From positions 124,001 through 188,000 of the forward strand of contig JADNRV010000084.1 in assembly GCA_015499995.1 (NCBI GenBank): a DNA stretch of 64,000 bases, read 5' to 3'. This DNA is from Flammula alnicola. Taxonomy: Eukaryota > Basidiomycota > Agaricomycetes > Agaricales > Strophariaceae. Below the pieces are notes generated by a model. The model ran no database searches. It saw only the letters and a program-made list of their open reading frames with translations, and had not been told where the DNA came from. Both the position numbers and the translations under genes were made by a program. This document shows, in pieces, positions 54,658 to 64,000 of this stretch. Each line of letters starts with the position of its first letter. The first letter of the stretch is position 1.

Positions 54658-55975
54658 TATTCTTTGGCTTTTCGACTGTATTTCGCTATCCATACCTGAA
54701 TTCGCTTTACATATGTGCGTATCCTAGTTTTGTGTCCATGTATATTGTGCAACATAATTTCTGTCCTTTCTTTCTGTCGCGACGTCTAACAAGGTCCTGG
54801 ATGGTTGGCTGTTCTATATCCCCCTCAAGTTATGGTACTTTCTACGCGATCTACCTCGCATGTTGGCTATTTTGAGGAACTTCCTTCTATTTCGTGACCC
54901 ACGCCTTTGACTTTGTCGTCCGAGGTGAACCCGTCCGCCGACTCATCTTCGCTTCCCTGGGGTTTCCTTATGAAGCAGCAGCATGCGCAACATCACCGAT
55001 AGACTCCGCTGCCATTGTCATACATCAATTTCGTACCCTAAAGGATTTGAATTCTGACTTACTAGACTACAAGCCATTCGCCTTCTCTTGCCTTTGTCCA
55101 TGCCTTCTCCAGCGACACGGTCTTCAAAAATTGTTCGTGTGTCGGACTTGTCCTCGTCAGAAACGTCTTGCTGTCGAAGCTGTCATTAAATGGGGATGGA
55201 AACCAGGAAGAGAGAAGAACTGACCACATACCATATACGCTTCACGTTCGTCGAATGTTTTCTGCACCGCGGCAGACCAAACCACAGGTGAATAGAAGGT
55301 ACAACTATGGAAGACCGAAGGGAAAACGAACCATTAAATCCAGGGGTCGTTGGATAATATTCCCATCCTCGACGACATGAGAATTTTGGCGAGAGAGGAC
55401 AAGCGTGAAGGATGGCCAGGGCGCCTTCGGCATTGCCATGTCCAAATCTAATACAAGGACAAGCCACCAGACGAAATAAAAATTACGAAGACCAAGTCGA
55501 AGTAGAAGAGAGAGAGAGAACAAACGAGGACGGTCGTTATAACCTCTCCACTTATATACTCCCTGAGCGTGGAGTCTACGGAGGAGAAGAAGCATCTGGC
55601 GACATGCGTTAACCTGAGAAAGTGAAGGGTGGGTATGACATATGTAAGGAGTGGGAGAGATTCCGAAGCAGTTCTATGTCACAGAGTGTCTTCCTCGCTC
55701 GGAGTACGTACACCTGCTACTTATTTGATCAGTGCTGGCAGCGTGGATGAAGATCAAGCCCCAGTGATTTCAGCCATTCGAAGTCGGCGAAGCATGTGCA
55801 GGCCGAAGCAAACTGCAAAAAAGAACGACGGCTACCGTTGCCGAGAAGGACACGGTCTAACTTCGACCGTCAGCCTTCGGCTTCCTTTCCTTTCTCGTCG
55901 GCTGGGGTCCTCGTTACATAGTTGGTGTCCGCCTACGTCGTGACATCCAATATTTTAATGTACCTAGTAAGTACT
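54658..55975. other. Unresolved, possible small membrane protein
   Basis: On the plus strand, 54787-54906 encodes a convincing hydrophobic-basic peptide (DGWLFYIPLKLWYFLRDLPR) ending in a stop. The stretch behind it at 54894-55223 is open in another frame. No start or intron joins them convincingly. Other frames up to 55975 lack recognisable domains. Confidence 0.25.
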
Positions 55976-56800
55976 GGCCAATATTAGATGCTTATGTTGT
56001 GAATATCATGAGGAGGTTGGCTCGCGGCTGGAGCAACACTCAATGATCTATTCAGCAAAGATGTCAAGGAAGCGGGCATACCTCGACTCTCGAGAGCTGG
56101 CAAATCAAGTTACTGAAATATATAATGCGCGTTACAAAGAATTCTTTCAGAATGATTAGTAATATTTCGTCACCTTCCTCCTTAATCCACGTAACCTATT
56201 TCTTTCTGTCGATAGCAGGTATTTGAACTAACAGGTTTGTTAGGGTTCGCTCGTAAGGATTTCCTCAAGGAGGTGAACTCAACATATATATTCAACCATC
56301 AAAACCAATGTCTACGCTGTCCAGTGCACAGAACCTGTATTCTTCGGGATATGTTGCAGCCAATGCTCCAAGTGATTGAGGACTCGGATGATCCGAATGA
56401 AATTGTATACTTCGCGAGAAAGCTTGTAAGAATGCTGTCAGTAGTCTGAGTGAACAAATTAACTTATTCTGGCGAGAAGAGGACCCTTTTCAAGTTCTGG
56501 ATCACGAAAAAATTGTCGATCCGCCGAAGTGGTAGATAGACTCCATGGCAAAGCATGATCATGCTAACGTGCTGGGTATGACTCTCCTTAAATTTAACCT
56601 GAAATCTGTTTAACTAACGTGAACATACCAGGTCCTCGCTGTCAAGATCTTCTCGATACTAGTCATTTCCATGCCGGATGAACGCACCAATTCAATTATA
56701 ACCTGGATAAACTCACCAACGCGAGGGAATCAGACAACACAGACCATTGTTCAATGTTGATATGATCCAAGTCGGGCAATGGCACGGGAAGCACTCCAAG
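55976..56800 (+). pseudogene. hAT-type transposase remnant
   Basis: Plus-strand fragments follow the order of the C-terminal part of fungal hAT transposases. First SRELANQVTEIYNARYKEFF (about 56090-56152) followed by a stop. Then YFVTFLLNPRNL. A segment with a CP-HRTC pair comes next at 56280-56445. Finally the dimerisation region: AVKIFSILVISMPDERTNS (about 56637-56694) and WINSPTRGNQ. DMIQVGQWH closes it in another frame. Several stops and shifts. No terminal repeats or 8-bp duplication were identified, and the N-terminal half is missing. Confidence 0.6.
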
Positions 56801-57455
56801 GTAAATGGAAATGTGAATATCAGTAAAACACAAACATATCTAAGTAAATGCGACGCGTACATTGGCAGTAGCCTCAAGATAGTGTGACAACAACAAACTG
56901 CGAGGGTTCCAGGACCCCGAGCCTAAGTGTCGAACAGCGGATCAATACCCAAATGTAGAGCGTGTCCTTCTCGGCAACGGTAGACGGCATACCCTCCGAC
57001 TCTCTTCGAAGACAATTTATAGAGGCCCGGACGCCGCATCCTTGCCGTTCAGTGACAAAATTAATTTGAATTCCTCCCGCGAAACCCACCTTGGGAAATT
57101 CAGCTATCAATATAGCCATATGGATAATGACAGTGTGCACTCGGATATACTCTATACTCTATTTCATCAGGCGCAGTCAGAGCCATGTATTTTTATGAGA
57201 GAGAAGAGGGAGGATACTACTATCACCCGAGGACCGAGTCGTTGAACGTCTGTGATTGTACCACGCAGCCACCATCTGTAGTATTGGCACATTCAACGAA
57301 ATTGAACGTTGCGATAATAACATAACGAAACAGACGAAGAATTACGACTTCGTACGACTCGTACGGAAATATTGAAGGTTTAGTTCGACAGGGCGACAGT
57401 CCAGATATAGGATCCTCCCTAATTTCAAGCATATCTATCTTAGGCAGCCAATCCC
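56801..57455. other. Spacer, nothing recognised
   Basis: Only short overlapping frames. It is the 3' flank of the minus-strand hydroxylase gene. Confidence 0.4.
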
Positions 57456-58223
57456 CTAAGTATCCTTGACCTTTGACCTCCGAGTCTGCGCCAATTTGTT
57501 CGTCCCATGGATCCAATCCAAGAACCCCAACGCCCCAAAATTAACCATGAACAACTCATGATGCTTGTCATGCATCCTCGCCGCGCCCGCAAAGAAATCA
57601 TATCCACTATGCACCGTGCTCGTCTCGACCAACTCGAACGCGACGAACGCCCAATACGTGAGGATGTGGCACCGGAACAGCTGTCCAGGCAGCGCAATAG
57701 GTATGATATTCGCAAAGACGTGCTCGACGGGCGAGGCGTACTGCGCTGCGAGCGAGACAGGCGCGATGAAGCGGTGGTGCTGCTTGTGGATGCGCGCGTA
57801 CAGAGTGGGGTGGTGGAAGAAGCGGTGGACGTAGTAGAAGAGGATCTCGCGGATGATGATGGACAGGATAAAGTCGCGCGCGAACTCGAGGGGCTTCGGG
57901 GGGGATGCGGTGATGCGGTAGCCGGAGGGCTTGGAGGACAAGTAGTTGAGGGCCAACAGCGAGGCATGGATGGCCATCGCTAGGGCTTGGTTCCGCAGGA
58001 CGACGTGCAGGCACTGGACGATGTCGTTACGGGTGGGCTGCTTGGGTATGGGTTGGATCTTGTGCCGGTGGGAGAACGACGGCGCTATGTAGTCGAGAGT
58101 CATGTAGATCATGCATGGTATCCAGAAGAAGATGACTTGGACGAGGAGAGACCCAAAGAATTCGATGAGCGGGTGCGGGTAGGTGGACACAATCGTCGCC
58201 CATAGCCCTAGGAAAGTCGACAT
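57456..58223 (-). CDS. Fatty acid hydroxylase/sterol desaturase family protein
   Basis: Integral-membrane di-iron oxygenase, 255 aa, single exon. The three histidine clusters are present and in order: HRFFHH (in FYYVHRFFHHP), HKQHHRF and HDKHHELF. Three or four hydrophobic helices surround them, the first being residues about 5-40. The most similar families by layout are C-4 methylsterol oxidase (Erg25) and related small fatty acid hydroxylases of the ER. The exact substrate cannot be assigned. GC content is higher than in its neighbours, so the antisense strand also shows long open frames. Confidence 0.85.
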   Translation of the reverse strand: MSTFLGLWATIVSTYPHPLIEFFGSLLVQVIFFWIPCMIYMTLDYIAPSFSHRHKIQPIPKQPTRNDIVQCLHVVLRNQALAMAIHASLLALNYLSSKPSGYRITASPPKPLEFARDFILSIIIREILFYYVHRFFHHPTLYARIHKQHHRFIAPVSLAAQYASPVEHVFANIIPIALPGQLFRCHILTYWAFVAFELVETSTVHSGYDFFAGAARMHDKHHELFMVNFGALGFLDWIHGTNKLAQTRRSKVKDT

Positions 58224-59168
58224 TGTTGCGGTAAGAGCAAGCTCCGGAATTCAGCTTGCCTGCGACGGTGTATGAAAACATAGGGGGCAATCACATGCAC
58301 CATCTTGGTATTTAGTGTCCTTCATGCGTGGCTGGACCAATGGATGGATCATGGGACGCGGTTTTGCAGCCGCAGGCCTCCTGCAATGGCCGTTGAACAT
58401 AACACGACTGTTTTTAAGAATTTCACAGTAAGTATTCGTTCTCTGCGGGTGTCTCCGTTCAGCTTGAACTCTGCGTAATTTCCTAGACGCTTTTCGCACT
58501 GTCAGACGTCACAAGGCAGTTGGTTCCTATGCAAGGCCGTGTGAGCTTTCCACTTGTCATTCAACGATGCGAGACTACGTACATATCTCCTGATTACCTT
58601 GATCCATATATAACGTCGCCTGAACATTGTTTGAGGGGATTTTACGTCCTAAAGGGACCTCAGACCTGGCTCGGAGAAGTTCTTCGAGGTTATCATTGAG
58701 TGCCCGCTCAGTTTCCAGTACGCGTTTTTGTTGAGCTTGAGTTATTTTCTTGATAAAAGAGAGGAAGAGCACCGAGAGACAAACGTTTAAACGTTCACGT
58801 TCAAGCTCAAGGTCAACGTTAACGTTCAAGCTCAAGCTTCAAAGCTTCAAGCTCAAGCTTCAAGCTTTAGTGTTGCTTGCTACGCGTCCGATGTCCACGA
58901 TGGATCAGACCGAGGCTATTTCCCGATATACGTATTACTTGTTCTCACGCCGTGTACTGCCATAACACATACCAAAACTGTCGTTTGTTCGCTCTTCGTG
59001 CAAGCCGCACTCAACCGAATCAGAACTCGAGAACGAAGGAGTGGGTACAACACTTTTCTAAGTGACAGATGGACGAATGGAACAATAATATCGAGGATAA
59101 GAAGTTGAAACTACAACGCGACACGCATCGAACGAGAAATATCACCAAAATCGTCAGAAGAAGTCGCC
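58224..59168. other. Spacer with short repeats and a possible coding fragment
   Basis: An 80-base array of AAGCTTCAAGCTC-like units lies at 58786-58868. On the minus strand, 58835-58575 is open for 86 codons and contains a helical segment (KITQAQQKRVLETERALNDN). It has no introns or start context that I trust. It may be a gene fragment. Confidence 0.3.
58786..58868. repeat. Palindromic AAGCTT-rich short repeats
   Basis: Repeated TCAAGCTC/TCAAGCTT units, several of them AAGCTT palindromes, preceded by GTTCACGTTCAAG and GTTAACGTTCAAG variants. Confidence 0.75.
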
Positions 59169-59911
59169 TCAAGTTTTCTTCTTCTTGGATGATCTCTTGG
59201 ATGATCTCTTCGCAGATGTCGACTCAAGAGGAGTAAGAGGACGCGATTCCTCCTTCTCGACGTTCTGTACCTCCTCGATGGCTCGTTTCTATACAATCAA
59301 GTCAGAATGGAAGTTGCAAGAATAGTAAGTTACTTTGGCACACCTTGCCCTTCGTCACCTTTAGCTTAGCTTCCTTAGACGTACGTGTCTCCTCTTTTTC
59401 CGTCAGCCCCGACAGAGCGTCGCCCAAATCGCCGGATGCAAGAATTTCGGGGAGAACAGATGAGGGAGGGCTGCACAGAGCAGAATTAGCCTCTGCAGTG
59501 GCATCCTAGGGATACACCGACTTACCCTATGACAACTTTGCCAACGTCGACGCGCGTCTTACCATCACTGCGAATAGAAAACACCATCGCATTCGGAGCA
59601 AAGACCCTCAGAAGATAGCTGCTCGTCGGCACCAAATCCGGCACGCGAGCAAATTCAGCAGGGACAAGAATGGCATCAAGTTCCTTTGAGGTGTAAGGGC
59701 GTCTGCGCAGGTCTGCAAAGCAGCAGATAGCATTGTGCGTGCAACCATCGAGATCGTCATAGCGCACGATGCTGGCGGGGTTATGCGTTTCGGTCTCGAT
59801 GTCTCGCAGCATACCGTCGATACTGTCGCGACTGGCATGCCGGGGCTGGTAGGTGTCCAAAGCATCGTTTTCTAGCTCGTAGCCGACAAAAACTACGGGA
59901 AAACCGCCCAT
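59169..59911 (-). CDS. Unknown protein with lysine-rich tail
   Basis: Three exons, about 59911-59526, 59463-59345 and 59288-59169, with GT-AG introns and matching phase. The N-terminal 130 residues form a compact domain (MGGFPVVFVGYELENDALD, RRRPYTSKELDAILVPAEF). The C-terminus is charged, with EKEETRTSKEAKLKVTKGK and a terminal SKRSSKRSSKKKKT that looks like a nuclear localisation signal. No known domain recognised. The frame is clean and the splice sites good, so it is probably an ordinary gene. Confidence 0.65.
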
Positions 59912-60176
59912 TGTTTATTGGAAGTACTAGAGACAAGGACCGGTGTCTCAGACTACGATTACCACATATTTTTTAATCAAATCTTATCTACTTTCTGATC
60001 TTATCTACAGCAAACACCAGTTGTATGGGGAAAAGAATTATGGGATGCAAAGGTACCCTTACAAGCAAGGGAATAGATTAAATACACGAATCAACACCCG
60101 CAGTGTATATAGGTTCAAACCATATATTCAAACCTATTCCATTTCGAATTCAAAACATGAGAGATCGAGAAAAGAA

Positions 60177-61335
60177 CTAGGGAGAAAGTGCAAGTCCTTC
60201 CAGCCTGGTGTCCAGTAACTTCAAAACGGTATCCATCCCAAGCAAGACGCCCTCATCCGGACCCTGCCCCGGCGTGATGAGAGTATGTGCGAAGTCAATT
60301 AGTTTCACCACGAATGGTGGTCCAGGCCGTTTCGTCTCGCTATCCTCATCCTCCTCATCTTCATCCTCCTCCTCATCTTCCGCGTCCTCCTCCTCCTCCT
60401 CTTCTTCGTCTTCCAAATGTTTCTTAATTCCTTCAGCCGCTCGGCTCCAATCCGCCTCGTAGATAATGAGCATGCTACCACCCACCATTCGCACCTCTAG
60501 CGACGCGTATGTTTCTCTCAGAAACCCGACCTCTTCCCGAATGGCACGCAAAATCAGGATTAGCGTCTCGCGAGGGAGACCGGTGCTGGACGAGACCACG
60601 GATTCAAAAGACTCAGTAGTCTCTGACACGAGCACACCGACCGGAAAGAACTTGGCGATCCCCTCGTGCAGCTCAGCGGCCTTGATAGTCTTGCCGTACG
60701 ATTTAGGCGTGTTCACGGGTTGTGAAGTGATGTTGTCATAGACCTTCGAAGAACGGATTTGACGTTAAATTTCGCCAAGAATAGATAATTGATAACGGAG
60801 AGCGCACCTGGAATCCAGTCAACCGGATGCCTGTCTCGAACGAGGTGGTGCTTTGCGCGGTTTTCACCATCCGCGCGATCTTCTCTGCGGACGCTGTTTC
60901 TTCATGTAACACCGTCCCGAGCTTGATGTCCAGGATGTTCGGCTTATGGAACGGGTGGGAAAGGTTCTCTAAAACGATAGATTGTATATATCAAACACCA
61001 CGTTCAGTATTCATCAGAGATATAAAAAGAGCAAGGAACGTATCTTTCTGATCCGCGATGGGCTGGAAGACTAAGCCCTCCGTAGATTCTGGCTGTGTCG
61101 GGTCCACGGTGCCTTCGAGCTTGAGTGTACCCAGAAACTTTGGTGTGAACGCACGCAGGATCTCCAGCGCACTATCCTGTTGTATCGCCTGGTAGAAGTC
61201 CAGCTCGCGGCGCAAGACGGGCTTGATGATGAGCGATCCGTCTTCTGTCGTCAGCACGCCTGCGTGGCCGCCGACCTGCGACTCCAGAGCATGCGCTGGA
61301 GGCGTACTACTCGCATGATTGTCCTCGTTGTCCAT
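60177..61335 (-). CDS. Inositol polyphosphate kinase (IPK2/Arg82 family)
   Basis: Inositol polyphosphate multikinase-type enzyme that phosphorylates soluble inositol phosphates. Exon 1 starts at 61335 (MDNEDNHASSTPPAHAL) and carries GGHAGVLTTEDGSLIIKPV, the nucleotide-binding start of the fold. Exon 2 has the diagnostic PxxxDxKxG as PNILDIKLG (about 60930). Exon 3 contains GGSMLIIYE and the DFAHT metal-binding motif (about 60290), with an acidic D/E run of about 30 residues inserted before it. The exon 2-3 intron is normal (GTGCGC to TCGAAG). The exon 1-2 junction is not: the best donor (ATACGTTCC) does not keep frame with the only acceptor (GTTTTAG). A 33-nt intron would. Core motifs are complete. 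Confidence 0.75.
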
Positions 61336-61980
61336 CGCGGACGACAGTTTTCACTCGACGAGAACCTGGTGGATGAAAGGAAAGTGCGGCAAGCACCAAG
61401 GCATCGCCCATCAGAGTGGCGGTACTTATCCAAGAGATTCGTAACCTGTCCAATCAGCTGTCCATGTCATCCTCCCACGCGACTTACAGCTTAAAGTTAT
61501 GGCATGACAGTTCAAGTTGTGGACTCAAGCGGGCGCCTGAAATTCGACAAGTCTACCGAACCCTCAACCACAATTTCACGAGAAAACTTCATGAATTTTC
61601 CAACTCAGTACTTCTCGAACTACTTCTCGAAATAATACCATACGACTTCGGACTGTAAGCTGTTATAAGGAATCATGGATTATCGAGTCTTCCTTGCACC
61701 ACATATAGGGTCTGCTGAATAACGCAGGTCAGAATGCCGATCTCGGAAAATAAGACATAGGCAGCATACCTGGACCTGTCTATGCTGAGGATTTTCACAT
61801 CATACAGTACATGTAACGCGCGCGGAGTTGCCATTGTACTCCATAAGTTGGCGTTTGTCACATATTTAGTACATTGACTTAAATGAATTGTTTCACAATA
61901 AAACTTCATAAATTTCCAACTACTTCTCCGAAATTCGAATCATACAGGACGACTAAGCTACGTTTATGACAGAGAATCGT
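61336..61980. other. Spacer, nothing recognised
   Basis: AT-rich, with two similar pieces containing AACTACTTCTC and ATAC..ACGACT at about 61618-61648 and 61918-61952. No coding region. Confidence 0.35.
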
Positions 61981-63430
61981 TTAGTGGCGGATTGCCTGGG
62001 TAGATGTCGGCCTAGGGGGCTTAGCACGGCGGAACAATGCCGAGGTAGCAGGCGCACTAGGAGTAGCAGAAGAAGCTACAACCGACGAAGCCACAGCGGT
62101 GGGCTTGACCTCAGCAACCTTGGCATTGTTGACACCCGCAGTCGCAGTTGGGCTAACAGATGCTGCGGAAGCGGACGCGGCCTTGTGCGCCTTCTTGGAG
62201 GTCTTGTGGTGCTTGGAAGACTTCCTGTGCTTGCGGAGGAGAGAGTGGCGGTGGGGTTTGCCCTCCTTCTCCTTCTCCTTCTCAAGAAGGGAGTGCTTGT
62301 GAGAAGTCCTCAGGGCAGACTTGTGGTGAACATGCTCGCCGTTAGCGAGAGCCTTGCGGTGCGCATCCTTCTTGGCCTCCTTCGCCAGGGCGTGGGCGTG
62401 CTTGGGGTTAGTCGAGTCAAGAAGAGCGGCCTTGTGGGCTTCGTGCTTGGCCTGCTTCTTCAACGCCAAAGTGTGTTGAGGGTTAGTTGGGTCAGCAAGC
62501 GCCTTCTTGAAAGTCTGCTTCTTCAACGCAGCGGCGTGGTTGGGGTTGGTAGGGTCAGCGAGCGCAGCCTTGTAAGCTTTGTGCTTAGCGATGTGGGCAA
62601 GGGCCGCAGCGTGATGAGGGTTGGTGGGATCGGCAGCGACCTTCTTCAAAGCCTCCGTCTTCAACGCAGCGGCGTGCTTGGGGTTGGTCGGGTCGGCAAG
62701 AGCGGCTTTGTGGGCTTTGTGCTTGGCCTGGAGAGCAAGGGCAGCGGCGTGGTTGGCGCTCGTAGGATCAGCGAGTGCCTTCTTGAAAGCTTGCTTCTTC
62801 AACGCGGCAGCGTGGTTGGGGTTGGTAGGATCAGCAAGCGCGGCCTTGTAGGCTTTGTGCTTAGCCTGGTACGCAACGGCAGCAGCGTGGTGAGGGTCGG
62901 TAGAGTCAGCGAGGGCTTTCTTGTAGGCGGCCTTCTTGGCGGCAGCCTCAGGGGTCAAAGAGGGAGTAGCCTTCAAGTCCGCGGTCTTGGAAGCGAAGGG
63001 AGTAACAGGCGTCACTGGGGTTACCGGCGTCACTGGGGTCACGGGAGTTACAGGTGTAACCGGAGTTACGGGTGTCGCAGGGACGGCAGCCTATGTAGAG
63101 AAAAAAAAATTATCAGTCCCTGAGGGTGATCGCAACAACATAAGAACTTACAACAGCGCGAGCCTCGAAGTCCTCGACGAATTCACGGGCTTCCATCTCG
63201 AGGTCCTCGTAGTCACGAGCCTCAAGTCCTTCCTCGTAGTAGCCTCGGGCATCCAGGTACATATCGTAGAGTTCACGAGAGCTGTACTCAACCTGGTCAA
63301 GGTCGCGTGCCTCGATATCGATCTCCAACTCGCGGGTGGCGAACGAAGAGTCAACGGGGAGAGCGAGGACACTGGTGCTTCCGTAAGCAAGAGCGGCGGC
63401 GAGGACAGCGAAGTTAGCGGTGAGCTGCAT
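61981..63430 (-). CDS. Secreted Ala/Lys/His repeat protein
   Basis: Two exons (63430-63152 and 63090-61981), 462 aa. It starts MQLTANFAVLAAALAYGSTS, a typical signal peptide with cleavage near LALP. An acidic segment follows with several ...EARDL / EARDY / EARE repeats, then a (VTP)n tract. The main body is eight imperfect repeats of about 19-25 residues with the core ALADPTNPNHAAAL. The basic, histidine-rich C-terminus (HRHSLLRKHRKSSKHHK) ends in a Ser/Ala tail. No enzyme domain is visible. It is probably a cell-wall or matrix protein. Dibasic-type processing is possible but not evident. Antisense frames across the gene are an artefact of the repeats. Confidence 0.75.
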
Positions 63431-64000
63431 GATGATTTAAAAGATGGGGTGGGGTGAGGAGGTTGTTAGAAAAAGGCTGCATTGGCGAAGCGATTAGTTG
63501 AGCGTGCTCCAAGATAAGAACGAGAACTAACGAACTTCGTGAAGTTTTTGATTTGGACGTGAAGAAATCAAAGGACCAGCCTAAGACTGAGGGAAACGAA
63601 GACATTGGTCAGTGAGGAGAACGGTGGGAGGGCTAGAAGAATGCTCACTTTGATTGATAGAGCACCGGGCTTGGGGAAAACTCATAGAGATGGCGCGCGT
63701 TATATAGCAGACCAGATATCCCCGGATATTCTATTGTTTGTTGCCTGTTGCACTTGCAGGCAATCTCGGACTTACAGCGCATGTTTCATACCCCTTTATT
63801 CGGCTGCAGAGAGGCTGTGATTCCTGCATCATGACGCGATGATCCTCGATTTTCACGAATGTAACCTGCAAAAATTCTTCCATCCTCGCAGAAAAAAGAT
63901 ACAGCTGCAGTATCCTGGCAGCAGCCAGACTTGTCGTGGTCTCTTTTTGCTGGATAAATGGCCCTATCGAAAGCTTGGCCAAAAAAAAATCTTGAGCATG
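63431..64000. other. Promoter region of the secreted-protein gene
   Basis: Contains the 5' leader (T/C-rich) of the minus-strand secreted-protein gene. No other gene recognised up to the window edge. Confidence 0.35.

Noticed and set aside
57507..58014. Plus-strand and other-frame open stretches over the fatty acid hydroxylase
   Set aside because: GC-rich shadows. Only the minus frame 57456-58223 carries the three histidine boxes.
60350..60415. TCC/TCT microsatellite
   Set aside because: It encodes the acidic D/E run of the inositol polyphosphate kinase on the minus strand, so it is coding low complexity and not an independent repeat.
61966..63123. 385-codon plus-strand frame across the secreted repeat gene
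   Set aside because: The repeated sense codons force a repeated antisense frame. The minus strand has a signal peptide, an intron with good splice signals and regular residues, and the plus strand has none of these.
1..64000. tRNA, rRNA and CRISPR arrays
   Set aside because: No cloverleaf with B-box sequence, rRNA core motif or regularly spaced repeat was noticed on reading. A tRNAscan-type search would be needed to exclude tRNAs formally.

Overview
The window is nuclear DNA of a filamentous basidiomycete, very probably an Agaricomycete. Nearly every gene is split by GT-AG introns of about 48-76 bases. F-box-like proteins, a STAND/NACHT NTPase, a DUF6697-type protein and compact P450-like genes are typical of that class. 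Exons below were placed by hand from splice signals and frame continuity, so coordinates of multi-exon genes are models. No rRNA, tRNA, CRISPR or bacterial-type regulatory element was seen.

Layout. 0-9 kb: a small three-exon gene, a decayed HeLo/MLKL-NTD-like gene (minus), an apparently intact NACHT NTPase (plus) and an unresolved 2.4-kb stretch. 9-16 kb: an uncharacterised gene, then an F-box region (one gene with an in-frame stop, one LRR-like gene of uncertain structure, one wreck). 16-19 kb: a compact P450-like gene with a truncated F-box relic behind it, duplicated at 34-37 kb where both partners are longer or intact. 19.07-22.77 kb: a Tc1/mariner-type transposon with 96-bp perfect inverted repeats, a TA target duplication, a spliced DD34E transposase and an unexpected second gene. 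23-25 kb: two broken genes. 25.3-33.9 kb: a large ZNFX1/Hrr1-type RNA helicase with CCCH, NFX1 and RZ fingers.

37.6-49.6 kb is mostly housekeeping or cell-biological: a DUF6697 protein, a short-chain dehydrogenase and a Pan1/intersectin-like endocytic scaffold (EH, two SH3, DH, PH). A 581-bp Helitron-like insertion lies between the first two. 50-63 kb holds an F-box gene, CDC73 of the Paf1 complex, a hAT transposase wreck, a fatty acid hydroxylase, a basic-tailed unknown, an inositol polyphosphate kinase and a secreted repeat protein.

The window therefore alternates conserved single-copy genes with patches of multigene-family turnover (F-box, STAND, P450-like), and the transposon traces lie in or beside those patches. 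The most unusual object is the two-gene Tc1/mariner element.
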